Assembly (NCBI GenBank): GCA_903888515.1
Contig: CAISTY010000060.1
Location: 1-64,000, forward strand
Direction: 5' to 3'
Length of the DNA stretch: 64,000 nt
Origin: Akkermansiaceae bacterium
GTDB lineage: Bacteria > Verrucomicrobiota > Verrucomicrobiia > Verrucomicrobiales > Akkermansiaceae
Under the pieces are notes generated by a model, which searched no databases, was not told the DNA's origin, and saw nothing but the letters and a program-made list of their open reading frames with translations. Below, piece after piece: positions 7,842 through 16,534 of this stretch; position 1 is the stretch's first letter, and every line of letters begins with the position of its first letter. Both the position numbers and the translations under genes were made by a program.

Positions 7842-8854
7842 TTTTCGTAAATGGGCAGATAGCGGTAATTGAGTGCCAACGAGAGCAACGCGCCGGCGGT
7901 GTTGAAGGCAGAACCCAGGTTGCCGGGGAACGATCCGTCGGCATTCTGAATGACGGCGAGATAACGGATGTTGCGGGCGTTCCACTCGCGCCATGTCGCA
8001 TCGTCCGCGTGAAACAGCGCCTGGGACATGTAATACTCGAAATAATACGGGTAATTGGAATCACGGAAATCGAGATTATTCTTCAGATAATCCAAACTTG
8101 CCTGATAACCTTTCGAATCACGTTCCTTGCCCAATGACAAACACAGGAGGCCGATCGAGGTCAGCACCGGTTTGCCACCCATGGCCGAGGTGTAGCCGTA
8201 TGCCCCGTCATTGCCGCGGTTGCTGGTCAGATAGATCAAGCCTTTGCGGATCGCCTCGTCCGGGACGGCGATGCCGGCGTTGCGGGCCGCGAACAATGTC
8301 ACCATCTGGGCACCCGTGACCGTGGTGTCGGCGTCCCGACTGTCCGGGGTGTAACGCCACGCGTTGAAGCGATTGCGTTTTTGCGAGCTGAGAATCAACT
8401 CGACCGCCAATTTCAGCGCGGGAGCGATTTTCGGATTGTCCACGACGCCATAGGATTCGGCGAGTGCCTTGGTGGCGAAGGCGTGGTTATACATGCTGGA
8501 TCCGATGTAGCCGTTTTTTTCGTTCTGCTGGGAAAGGATATACTCGACTCCCGCGCGGATGTTCTTGGCATAAGGACCGTTGACGGGATCCTCGCCGTGC
8601 GCGAGAAACGACGCAACACATAACCCGGCCACGCCGGCCTCGGAGCCCGAGTTGTCATTCCATGATCCCTTTTCGTTCTGCGCCCGGGCGAGATACTGCA
8701 ATCCTTTGGTGTAAACGAGTTCGGCCTGCGCGGGGATGGAATCGTCCTGCCGTACCGGCAGATCCTGCGACCACGCCGCGCCGGCGGACGCGAGGACAAG
8801 CGGCCATGCGATCCAGCGGCTAAAGGACATTATTTTCATCATGGGACGTTGCAT
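7838..8854 (-). CDS. exported prenyltransferase/squalene-cyclase-fold repeat protein
   Basis: The 338-aa product has a signal peptide (MKIMSFSRWIAWPLVLASAGAAWS) and alpha/alpha-toroid repeats of the prenyltransferase / squalene oxidase type: 'GLQYLARAQNEKGSWND', 'GVEYILSQQNEKNGYIG', 'GLIYLTSNRGNDGAYGY', 'NIRYLAVIQNADGSFPG'. The acidic DxDD catalytic motif of real terpene cyclases is not visible, so it is probably a structural or binding toroid, as in many exported PVC proteins of this kind. It sits between a Gly/Lys-rich protein (10 bp upstream) and the first of three paralogs (ATGA overlap). Two in-frame ATGs (8854, 8839) precede the signal peptide; the exact start is uncertain. Confidence 0.8.
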   Translation of the reverse strand: MQRPMMKIMSFSRWIAWPLVLASAGAAWSQDLPVRQDDSIPAQAELVYTKGLQYLARAQNEKGSWNDNSGSEAGVAGLCVASFLAHGEDPVNGPYAKNIRAGVEYILSQQNEKNGYIGSSMYNHAFATKALAESYGVVDNPKIAPALKLAVELILSSQKRNRFNAWRYTPDSRDADTTVTGAQMVTLFAARNAGIAVPDEAIRKGLIYLTSNRGNDGAYGYTSAMGGKPVLTSIGLLCLSLGKERDSKGYQASLDYLKNNLDFRDSNYPYYFEYYMSQALFHADDATWREWNARNIRYLAVIQNADGSFPGNLGSAFNTAGALLSLALNYRYLPIYEK

Positions 8855-8864
8855 GCGGAGGTTT

Positions 8865-9506
8865 TCATTTCACCTTTTTCTCAGCGCCGCGGTTGTAGGC
8901 GTCCAACGCTTTTCTGAACTCCTCGGGGATCTCCATATTCGCGCTGCCCGCCGCTTTGGGCACGCGCCGGGCCTCGCTCTTGCCGCCAGCCGCGCCGCCG
9001 TTTGCTTCGTTGCCGGTATCGGAGAGGCCGGTCTGGCCTTGGCCACCCTCCTCGCTCGGGCCATCTCCCTCGCCCTTGCCTTTGCCTTTCCCCTTGCCTT
9101 TACCCTTGCCCTCGCCCTCCTCCATCATGCGCTCCATCATGTCCATCATGGCTCCGCCGGACTTGCTGCCGCTTCCCTTGCCCTGCTTCTGTTTGGCCGC
9201 GGCGTGGATTTTCTCGATGATCTCGGTCTGCGCGGCGATGGTCTCGCCTCCGGTGTCAGCCTTGGCCAGCCGGTCGGTCGCTTCATCCATGATGACTTCC
9301 ACCTCATTGAGCAGTGCGATCACTTGCGGCACGGTCTGCTCGATCACGAGTTGCTGCACGTCGGCCGAGAGTTCGTCCTGTTCATCCGCGACCTTGACGG
9401 AACCATCCTTGTGTTTGGCCAGGTTTTCTTCCGGCGTGGCCTCCGCCGCTGTTAGAACGGCCGTGAACAACACTCCCAGCGCAGTGATGATGAACGGATG
9501 TTTCAT
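8865..9506 (-). CDS. exported Gly/Lys-rich low-complexity protein
   Basis: The 213-aa product has a signal peptide (MKHPFIITALGVLFTAVLTAAEA), a helical region (residues 45-110, 'QQLVIEQTVPQVIALLNEVEVIMDEATDRL') and a long low-complexity part with a 'GKGKGKGKGKGKGEGDG' run and 'MMDMMERMMEEGEG'. A short helix near the C-terminus ('IPEEFRKALDAYNRGAEKK') resembles the end of proteins encoded beside DUF4175 genes. Its start overlaps the stop of the DUF4175 gene (ATGA at 9503-9506), so the two are coupled and probably interact. No enzymatic motif is seen. Confidence 0.72.
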   Translation of the reverse strand: MKHPFIITALGVLFTAVLTAAEATPEENLAKHKDGSVKVADEQDELSADVQQLVIEQTVPQVIALLNEVEVIMDEATDRLAKADTGGETIAAQTEIIEKIHAAAKQKQGKGSGSKSGGAMMDMMERMMEEGEGKGKGKGKGKGKGEGDGPSEEGGQGQTGLSDTGNEANGGAAGGKSEARRVPKAAGSANMEIPEEFRKALDAYNRGAEKKVK

Positions 9507-12151
9507 GGTTCGGGGACAGCGGTTGTTTTGTTAGATCCAGCATCACGCCGCAATTGTTCGAGTGTGCGGGTGCGTGACCGCAGGTCTTGTTCCTGTTGGA
9601 TCATTCTCATGACGCGCAGCATGAATTCAAAATCCTCATCTTCGGGTTTCGGCTTCCCCCCCCCTCCGCCGCCGCCACCACCACCATCATCATCCTTGTC
9701 ACCTTCGAGCATCTTCGCCCACTCGGTGAGTTTGTCCGCCCATTTTTTGGCCTCCTCGGCAGCTTGATAGGAATGGTTGCGCGTGAGCCTGCTGCGGACT
9801 TCCTCAAGGCCCGTGTCGATTCGTGATTCCTGCATGGCATCGAGGATAGCCTTGAATGATGCGGTTTTGGTGCGCACGAAATAATGGCCGAGATCCTCTT
9901 GGATCCAGCGCACGTCTGCGGCGGTTTCCGTCTGTTGGCGCGCGTTGTCATGCAAGCGGCGGCCATCGGACGGATCCAATGCCGGACTCTTCACACCCAG
10001 CATCCGCGCGAACGCTTCCTTCAGGGAACTGACAATGCCGTGCTCCTGGGTCGCGGCTTGTTTCAAGCGGTTGATAAAGGTGCCGGCTTCGAAGTTGCGG
10101 TTGGCTTCGGTGGCCTTGTCGATGGCCTGCTGCATTTTTTCGGTGACCTTCTTTTGTTCCGCTACGGCTTTGGCCATATCCTCCGCAGCTTTTTCGGGCG
10201 TGTTCGATTGCTCATTGGCATCCTCGAGTTTTTTCTGCACCTTGGGCACATCCTGCTTGGAGAGTTCCTGCATCGACTTGAGCGCCTCCGCCATTTTCTT
10301 GAGCGTTTTTTTGTCGATGTCGCCGTTGCGGGCGGCGTCCTGCATCAACTGCTCCATTTTCGCGGTTTGTTCGTCTATGCGGCGCTTGGTCTCGGCCTCT
10401 TCATTTTTCTGTGTTTCCAGACGTTTTTGATTTTCGTCCTTCTGGAGTTCGGCACCCTCGAGTTTTTCGAGGCGTTCGTTTTCATCCAGCAGATTGAGTT
10501 CGCGGCGTGCGAGATCCTCGAGTTCGGTGATCTGGCGGTCGAACCGGCTTTTGAGCATCTGCGCGTGCTCGTCGCGGCTGAGCACATAGAGGATCACCGG
10601 CTCCGAGTAAACCCGGCCACGGCCGGGAAAGTGGTCTTCCGTATAAGCACGCAGCGTGATTTTCTGCGGCGGGATGCCGAAGGCCAGCGGCGAAAACGAG
10701 GCCGGCATGAGGATGTGGCGTTGCTCGGGCACTCCATCGGCAAGCTTCAGTTCACCCTTTGCCGGCGTTTCGTCGGTCGGTCGGGTGAATTGTCCGCTCC
10801 ACTCGATGCCGGTGGCTTTCACACCGAAATCATCCTCGGCCAACGCCTCGAAATCGACGGTTTCCTCCGGCAGCATCACCTTCTGGCGGTCGATGCCTTG
10901 AAGATAACAGGTGGGTGGCGCATCTTTCAACGCGTCCACCCGCAGACGGAATCCCGGCTCTCCGGCAAGACCTAACCGGTCCAGCCACGTGAATGGAATT
11001 TCAAAGGGCACCGCCCCGATCTCCAACACCGGTGTCCTTGCGACTTCCCCGGAAATCTCAAGCCCGCCATTGAGCGGAGTGTATTCGGGCACATCCTTGG
11101 ATTCTTCCACGGACAGTCCGCGGGTCGGCCCGAATGTTCCGGAAGCCAGCGGGCGGGTCATGGCGAGTTCGATGCGGACTTTGCTGCCTTCCACGGCACT
11201 GAGCACGCCGGTGTTCAGATCGACGGCGCGTTCCGCAATCCCCAGATAGGCCGGCGGCATCAGGATGGCCCGGACACTCTCCGTGGCCGGCCGCAACCAC
11301 GGCACCACCCGCATTTCATGGCGCAAATCACCCACCCGGAAAACCAAGGTGCCCGGCTCTTGTTGGCCGGGAAAAGTGAAATGATAGATATCTTTTTCCA
11401 ACAGGCATGCCACGCCGGGTTGCATGCCATAACGCCCGCTCGCGGACATCGGTCGCTGCTCGGATTCCGGAGCAAGACGCAACGTCACATCGAAGGCCTC
11501 GCCGAAGGCCACCGCCTGATAGACAGGAGGGTTTGCGAGTTTGGTGAACGTGTAGCGCGTGGTCTTGGAAAAGGGCATCAGCCAGCGCTCGAGCGCGTTG
11601 AACCCCGCCCGCGGTGTGAGCGTGAATGTGATTGCGCAGAGCGCCGCCAAGGCCATGGCCGCGAGCGCCCAGCGCCGGTGTTTTTGCGGGGGCAGGGCAT
11701 CGCCGAGTTGGCGCCGTCCGGTTTCGGCGGCCACGGCTTCCATCGCCGCTTCGCGCAAGCGTGGCGAAAGCGAATCCGGGCTGCCCTCTTGATTTTGCAA
11801 CTCGATGACCCCGAGCAAGCGGTCGCCAAGTCCCGGATAACGTTTGGCGATCAGCCGTGCCAACTGGGTTTCCCGCCGTTGCCGCCACACCCAGCGGTGC
11901 AGCCAATAAGGCGCGAACACCCCGAACAACGAAACGCCACCCGCCAGAATCAACAGTCGCGCCCACCCCGGAGTCTGCCAAATCCGGTCCAGCCCGTAAA
12001 CTAACAGGAATGACACCAGCAGACCAATCATCCCGGCCGCCATGGCTTCCAGGATTTTCACCCGCCACAGATGACGCCGGAAATCCACCAATTGGAGGCG
12101 CAATGACTCCGGAATGGCGACTTTGACGGTGGGATGAGATGTGGTTGGCAT
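9503..12151 (-). CDS. DUF4175-like large membrane protein
   Basis: The 882-aa product is a DUF4175-like inner-membrane protein. Two membrane segments come near residues 33-55 and 66-85, an amphipathic juxtamembrane helix ('RETQLARLIAKRYPGLGDRLLGVIEL') follows, and a third segment lies near 160-180. A beta-rich periplasmic region (200-500) precedes a long charged coiled coil (about 510-700, rich in EKLEGAEL/QKDENQKR-type heptads) and a Gly-rich tail (GGGGGGGGGGKPKPEDED). In related genomes such genes accompany MoxR/BatA-type clusters, but none is seen here. It is the first gene of the six-gene operon running down to 3450, and its periplasmic coil is a plausible scaffold for the exported products. 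Exact function unknown. Confidence 0.8.
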   Translation of the reverse strand: MPTTSHPTVKVAIPESLRLQLVDFRRHLWRVKILEAMAAGMIGLLVSFLLVYGLDRIWQTPGWARLLILAGGVSLFGVFAPYWLHRWVWRQRRETQLARLIAKRYPGLGDRLLGVIELQNQEGSPDSLSPRLREAAMEAVAAETGRRQLGDALPPQKHRRWALAAMALAALCAITFTLTPRAGFNALERWLMPFSKTTRYTFTKLANPPVYQAVAFGEAFDVTLRLAPESEQRPMSASGRYGMQPGVACLLEKDIYHFTFPGQQEPGTLVFRVGDLRHEMRVVPWLRPATESVRAILMPPAYLGIAERAVDLNTGVLSAVEGSKVRIELAMTRPLASGTFGPTRGLSVEESKDVPEYTPLNGGLEISGEVARTPVLEIGAVPFEIPFTWLDRLGLAGEPGFRLRVDALKDAPPTCYLQGIDRQKVMLPEETVDFEALAEDDFGVKATGIEWSGQFTRPTDETPAKGELKLADGVPEQRHILMPASFSPLAFGIPPQKITLRAYTEDHFPGRGRVYSEPVILYVLSRDEHAQMLKSRFDRQITELEDLARRELNLLDENERLEKLEGAELQKDENQKRLETQKNEEAETKRRIDEQTAKMEQLMQDAARNGDIDKKTLKKMAEALKSMQELSKQDVPKVQKKLEDANEQSNTPEKAAEDMAKAVAEQKKVTEKMQQAIDKATEANRNFEAGTFINRLKQAATQEHGIVSSLKEAFARMLGVKSPALDPSDGRRLHDNARQQTETAADVRWIQEDLGHYFVRTKTASFKAILDAMQESRIDTGLEEVRSRLTRNHSYQAAEEAKKWADKLTEWAKMLEGDKDDDGGGGGGGGGGKPKPEDEDFEFMLRVMRMIQQEQDLRSRTRTLEQLRRDAGSNKTTAVPEP

Positions 12152-12599
12152 GGAACGATAAATACAAACAGCATACCGTCGGGAATGCGGGAAACTTCCA
12201 GAAGAACGACTGAACTACCAGCGCAATTTCGCTTGTTCAGCGTTTCCCGCAAGCCGCTTTGTCTCATCGGGGATATTTTCCGGGGCGCCATCCATGCCGA
12301 TGACCGATTCCCATTGACTGTCCTGCCTTTGGTGAAAGTGGAGATCGGAGGACGAGGGCAATGGGTTGCAAGGAGAGTGTTGGCATTCCGGCGTGGCGGT
12401 GCGTCGGTGGCGGGAAAATCCTTGCCGCTGAACATCCTCATCCGGCGCGCCGTGCGCCAAGCAATGATTGGTGGATACCCCGTGGAAGGACACCGCGCCG
12501 GGCACCTGCGGTCAAATGCCGCTTGAGTGGGTCGTTGCGATGGAGTAACATTTCCGCATGGTATTTGGAACTGCCGACACCGCACCAAGGAAACTGCCG
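12152..12599. other. divergent intergenic region
   Basis: This 448-bp space separates the DUF4175 operon (leftward) and the GH127 gene (rightward). Short frames exist on both strands (for example 12134-12526 plus) but have no recognisable content or start signals. It must hold both promoters. One candidate is listed separately; none is obvious for the leftward operon. Confidence 0.6.
12523..12551 (+). promoter_or_regulatory. candidate sigma-70-type promoter for the GH127 gene
   Basis: TTGAGT (12523-12528) and TAACAT (12546-12551) are separated by 17 bp, about 49 bp before the ATG at 12600. The AAGGA at 12587-12591 is a reasonable ribosome-binding site. Found by eye; not tested against the background rate of such matches. 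Confidence 0.28.
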
Positions 12600-14867
12600 A
12601 TGGAAATCACACGCGCACGTCGTTTCGTGGCGTCACTCGTCACCGGCGCGGTCGTTGCATTGGGCGGCGCGGCCGTTGTCCCGCAGAGTTCGGCGGCCGG
12701 GACACCGGAGGTTGCCGCCGCGGTCATGGCCGGTGTCGATCGTGTGGTCATCCTGGGAGGAAAGACTTATCTAACTGGAAAATCACCGGAGTCCGCCGGG
12801 AAAGCGGGTGCCCCGGCGACGGTGGCCTGGAGCAAGGTGTCCGGTCCCGGTACGGTCACTTTCGCGGACGCCCATGCGCCGGTGACTACGGCGGCGTTTT
12901 CCGCAGTGGGCGATTACCTGCTGAAACTGGCGGCCGACAAGGAGCCGGTGAGCCAATCGTCCACCCTGATGGTACGGGTGATTGCGCCTCCGCCCGAGAC
13001 GCGCCTTGAGCCGGTCGAGCCCCTGATTCACACGATCAACAGTCGTTTTTGGAACGGCAGGGTGAAAGCCCAGATCGTCAACTGGATTCCTCATTGCATC
13101 AACAAGTTGAACGACCCGAAGTTGAAGGAAGGCGGCATCCATTTCTTCATTGCCGCAGCTAACAAGCTGGCCGGGAAGCCACCGGGAGAGCCTCCGGGCC
13201 CCGTTGCCGTGGATGCCTGGACCTACAATGTCCTCGAGTCGATCTGCCTTGCCCTGATGATCGATCCGCAGGGTGACGCGGAGATCGTTGCGGCCAGAAA
13301 GGCGATGCTCGCGACGCTGGACGATTGGATCCCCAAAATCCTGGCCGCCCAGGAGCCCGACGGATACCTGCAAACGACTTTCACGCTCAGCGGCCGCGAG
13401 CGTTGGTCGCCGGAGCATCGCAGCGATCATGAGGGATACGTCGCCGGCTATTTTCTCGACGCGGCCGTTGTCCACTATCTGATGACGGACAAGAAGGATG
13501 CCCGCTTGTACAACGCGGCCAAAAAACTGGCGGATTGTTGGTATAACAACCTCGGCCCGGCACCGAAAAAACCGTGGTATGACGGCCACCAGGCCATGGA
13601 AATGGCCTTGCTGCGCTTCGGCCGGCTCGTCAGCCAGACGGAAGGTGCGGGCAAAGGCGATAAGTATATCGCCCTCGCGAAGTTCCTGTTAGACTGTCGC
13701 CGGGACGGGCAGGAACTCGACCAGAGCCACCTGCCGGTCATCCGGCAGTACGAGGCGGTGGGACATGCGGTGCGAGCGACTTACTCGTACGCGGCCATGG
13801 CCGGCGTGGCCATGGAGACCGGCGACGTTGACTATCAGAGTGCCGTCACGTCGGTTTGGAACAACCTGGTCCACCGCAAGTATTATGTGACCGGTGGTAT
13901 CGGCACCGGCGAGAGCCCGGAAGGGTTCGGCCCTGACTACTCGCTGCCACAGCAATCGTACTGCGAGGCGTGTGCCAGTTGCGGTGAGATGTTTTTCCAA
14001 CACCAGATGCACATGATGTGCCAAGACGCCAAGTACGCCGATCTGTATGAAGAGTCGCTCTACAATGCGGTGCTGGGCTCGATCGATTTGGAGGGCAAGA
14101 ACTTTTACTATCGGAATCTGCTCAATTCCAAGTGGGCGCGTTACCCGTGGCACGCTTGCCCGTGTTGCGTGGGCAACATTTCCAGGACGCTGCTGATGCT
14201 GCCCACCTGGATGTATGGCAAGAGTGCCGACAGCATTTACGTCAACCTGTTTATCGGCAGCACGGTGACGGTCCGCAACGTCGCCGGCACCGACGTCGGG
14301 ATGGTGCAGGTCACGGATTATCCTTGGAGCGACAAGGTTTCCATCACCGTTAATCCAGCGGTCGCCAAGACCTTCAGTATCCGGATCCGGGTACCCAACC
14401 GCAGTGTCAGCGATCTCTACGCCGGCACGCCGGAGGCCGACGGCATCACGGCGATTGCGGTCAACGGCTCCACCATTACTCCCCCGATGGAAAAGGGTTA
14501 TGCCGTGATCGCCCGCAATTGGCAAACCGGTGACAAGATCGATGTCGTGCTTCCGATGAAAATCCAGAGAGTCAAGGGGATCGACAAGATCGCCGCCACT
14601 CGTGGCCGGGTGGCGCTGCGCTATGGTCCGCTGATCTATAATGTCGAGCGCCTTGACCAGGATCTTGAAAACGTGCTCAGCCCCCAATCATCCTTGAGCA
14701 CCGAGTGGCGGGGTGACTTTCTGGACGGAGTGATGGTCATCAATGGCACCTGGGTCAACGGCTCGAAGTTGCTGGCAATCCCCCACTACGCCCGGGAGAA
14801 CCGCCCGCTCGATACTTCCAAAGATCGTTCCGTTGTTAGGTCGGCGGTCTGGTTGAAGGACCAGTGA
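12600..14867 (+). CDS. GH127-family glycosidase (beta-L-arabinofuranosidase-like), exported
   Basis: The start at 12600 is supported by AAGGA 8 bp upstream and by the signal peptide it exposes (MEITRARRFVASLVTG...); the frame is open to 12558. The 755-aa protein has an Ig/PKD-like N-terminal domain (about 35-120, 'VAWSKVSGPGTVTFAD') followed by a DUF1680/GH127 alpha-toroid and beta-sandwich. The zinc/cysteine active site of this family is visible: Glu441 in 'SPEGFG', Glu456 and Cys458 in 'YCEACASC', and 'CPCC' at 520-523, where Cys522-Cys523 match the catalytic nucleophile and adjacent ligand of HypBA1. Family members release terminal arabinofuranose or related sugars from plant polysaccharides. 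It is a single-gene unit. Confidence 0.88.
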   Translation: MEITRARRFVASLVTGAVVALGGAAVVPQSSAAGTPEVAAAVMAGVDRVVILGGKTYLTGKSPESAGKAGAPATVAWSKVSGPGTVTFADAHAPVTTAAFSAVGDYLLKLAADKEPVSQSSTLMVRVIAPPPETRLEPVEPLIHTINSRFWNGRVKAQIVNWIPHCINKLNDPKLKEGGIHFFIAAANKLAGKPPGEPPGPVAVDAWTYNVLESICLALMIDPQGDAEIVAARKAMLATLDDWIPKILAAQEPDGYLQTTFTLSGRERWSPEHRSDHEGYVAGYFLDAAVVHYLMTDKKDARLYNAAKKLADCWYNNLGPAPKKPWYDGHQAMEMALLRFGRLVSQTEGAGKGDKYIALAKFLLDCRRDGQELDQSHLPVIRQYEAVGHAVRATYSYAAMAGVAMETGDVDYQSAVTSVWNNLVHRKYYVTGGIGTGESPEGFGPDYSLPQQSYCEACASCGEMFFQHQMHMMCQDAKYADLYEESLYNAVLGSIDLEGKNFYYRNLLNSKWARYPWHACPCCVGNISRTLLMLPTWMYGKSADSIYVNLFIGSTVTVRNVAGTDVGMVQVTDYPWSDKVSITVNPAVAKTFSIRIRVPNRSVSDLYAGTPEADGITAIAVNGSTITPPMEKGYAVIARNWQTGDKIDVVLPMKIQRVKGIDKIAATRGRVALRYGPLIYNVERLDQDLENVLSPQSSLSTEWRGDFLDGVMVINGTWVNGSKLLAIPHYARENRPLDTSKDRSVVRSAVWLKDQ

Positions 14868-14920
14868 GTCTGCGGCCTGCTGGAGAATCGATGCAATACG
14901 CATGGATCCTGTGAGCCGCA

Positions 14921-15940
14921 TCAATCAAACTTCGCATCAAACGCCGTGGCGGACAGCACCCAATCCTCCGCCATGACCCGGGTGATCTCGAATTGCCGGG
15001 ATTCCGCGCCCGCCGTCCTGCGGATTTCCAAGGTCACGCGGTGGATCTTTTCGTCGTCCGAAAATATCCGCTCCATCGCCTTGGCCTGGGGTGAATCCAC
15101 CCGGCAGTATCCGCAGAGCAGGTCTTGCCCGTCGGGCAGCAACGCACTCGCTTCGGGTGAGCCAATGCCAAAGCAAATCCATCGGCTTTCGTCCTTGAAG
15201 GGACCGTTGAAGTACGTGTCCTTGACCACGAAAACCCGCACCTGCGCAACATCCGCCCGCCCCTCCAATAGATCCTTCCAAGGTGGCCTGCTGGTTCTTG
15301 CGAAGGCGTCGAAATCCATCTTCCAGACGCCCGCGTCATCGGGTGTTAGAAATGCCAGCCGGGCGGTGGGTTCATCCTTTCCCGAGTAAACTGTCAATAC
15401 TCCCTCCAACAGCAACCCGTCCACATCCATGCTGGTGAGCCAGACACTGTGGTCGAAGCAACCATCCCGGGCGGGGGTTTCCGCGAGGAATTCCACCACT
15501 TCGGCGGGGGTCGCTCCGCCAAGGCGGAAAAAGGTTGCCACTTTGGCGGGATCCCGATTGGCAAGGGCCCGTTTCACCAGATCGAGCGCAACGTCCTCGG
15601 TGGGTGACACGAATTTGGAGACGATCCTCACGTCCATTTCCGAACGTGTCGCATCCGCCGCAGGATGCGGGCGTTTGTGTGAGCGCAGCCAGAACATCAT
15701 GAATCCACCGATCACCAACAGGGTCGTCAGGGAGAGTATCAATGACCACGTCACGATCATGCTGTGTCGGGCGGCGGCCGTGGCTGATAAACCATCCACC
15801 GGCACCATTCTTCGGCGAAACATCGATCCACCCATGCTCGCTTCAGGACTCCGCATCCGCGTCACCTTGCCCAGCTTGAGCACGTTTTCCGTCGGAGTGT
15901 GATCTGCCTGGACATCACGTTGGATATTGGCGGGCTCCAT
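14921..15940 (-). CDS. single-pass membrane protein of unknown family (paralog A)
   Basis: I start at 15940 (MEPANIQRDVQADHT). The frame extends to a TTG at 15976 overlapping the previous stop, but the shorter form aligns with the paralog at 16535-17557 (MNHHDIQRAVRAKRI). The 339-aa product has a short basic N-terminus, one membrane helix ('MIVTWSLILSLTTLLVIGGF') and a periplasmic domain. The domain shares 'VSKF.SP.E..ALDLVK.AL..RDP.KV..FF.LG.A.P..VV.FL' and the C-terminal 'LEIRRT.GA..RQFEITRV' with paralog B. A lipoprotein gene lies between the two. Family not recognised; the alternating layout suggests a membrane complex. Confidence 0.7.
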   Translation of the reverse strand: MEPANIQRDVQADHTPTENVLKLGKVTRMRSPEASMGGSMFRRRMVPVDGLSATAAARHSMIVTWSLILSLTTLLVIGGFMMFWLRSHKRPHPAADATRSEMDVRIVSKFVSPTEDVALDLVKRALANRDPAKVATFFRLGGATPAEVVEFLAETPARDGCFDHSVWLTSMDVDGLLLEGVLTVYSGKDEPTARLAFLTPDDAGVWKMDFDAFARTSRPPWKDLLEGRADVAQVRVFVVKDTYFNGPFKDESRWICFGIGSPEASALLPDGQDLLCGYCRVDSPQAKAMERIFSDDEKIHRVTLEIRRTAGAESRQFEITRVMAEDWVLSATAFDAKFD

Positions 15941-15972
15941 GGAAATCGTGGGGACGGAATGGTGGTAATGGA

Positions 15973-16476
15973 TCAACGCGGAATCATCGTGATGCGCAAG
16001 CGGTCGTAACGGTCTTGCGGACGGAACAACCAGCCCGGTTGACGATCCAACACCTCATGACCGGTGAGCATGAACTCGGGAAGAAATTGGTTGCTGTTCG
16101 GTTCGTAAACCTCCCGTCCGGTGTAATAACCGTGGATGCGATACTCCACATTGTTATCGAAGCCATAGCTCTGCTCAGGCGGTCCGTTTTCCGATATCCG
16201 GTCCGGCGTGGACTTCTTATCCTCGCGCATGACCACGAGTTTCGCCCCGCTCCATGGTTGCCGGGGTTGACGCAAATACCCCCAAAAACGGGTTTTTTCG
16301 ACGAAGTATCGCCTCCCGTAATAGAAATTTCCGGTGGGTTCCGCCGCGGTTCTCGCGTTCCGTTCCTCGACCGATGGCCCCCCCAGGTTGCCTGATCCCA
16401 GCGACGATGTGCCGCACTGGGTCAGCACGCAGCACAGCGCCGACAAGGTCACGATCTTCCATGCAAAGGTTAACAT
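15973..16476 (-). CDS. small lipoprotein of unknown function
   Basis: Starting at 16476 gives MLTFAWKIVTLSALCCVLTQCGTSS, a type II signal sequence with lipobox LTQC; the frame is open to 16506 but that adds an atypical N-terminus. The 167-aa product has a mature part rich in Tyr and Arg ('NFYYGRRYFVEKTRFWGYLR', 'HGYYTGREVYEPNSNQFLPEF') and no recognised domain. It is flanked on both sides by two related single-pass membrane proteins on the same strand, with 58 bp upstream and 32 bp downstream. The three may form one operon and an envelope complex. Confidence 0.7.
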   Translation of the reverse strand: MLTFAWKIVTLSALCCVLTQCGTSSLGSGNLGGPSVEERNARTAAEPTGNFYYGRRYFVEKTRFWGYLRQPRQPWSGAKLVVMREDKKSTPDRISENGPPEQSYGFDNNVEYRIHGYYTGREVYEPNSNQFLPEFMLTGHEVLDRQPGWLFRPQDRYDRLRITMIPR

Positions 16477-16534
16477 GCGGCGGAAAATAAGCACGCATCC
16501 CGCCATCCGGCAAGCACCGAAACCGGCTCATGCG

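Noticed and set aside
12134-12526. 130-codon plus-strand ORF in the divergent spacer
   Set aside because: No ribosome-binding site, no motif, overlaps the DUF4175 start.
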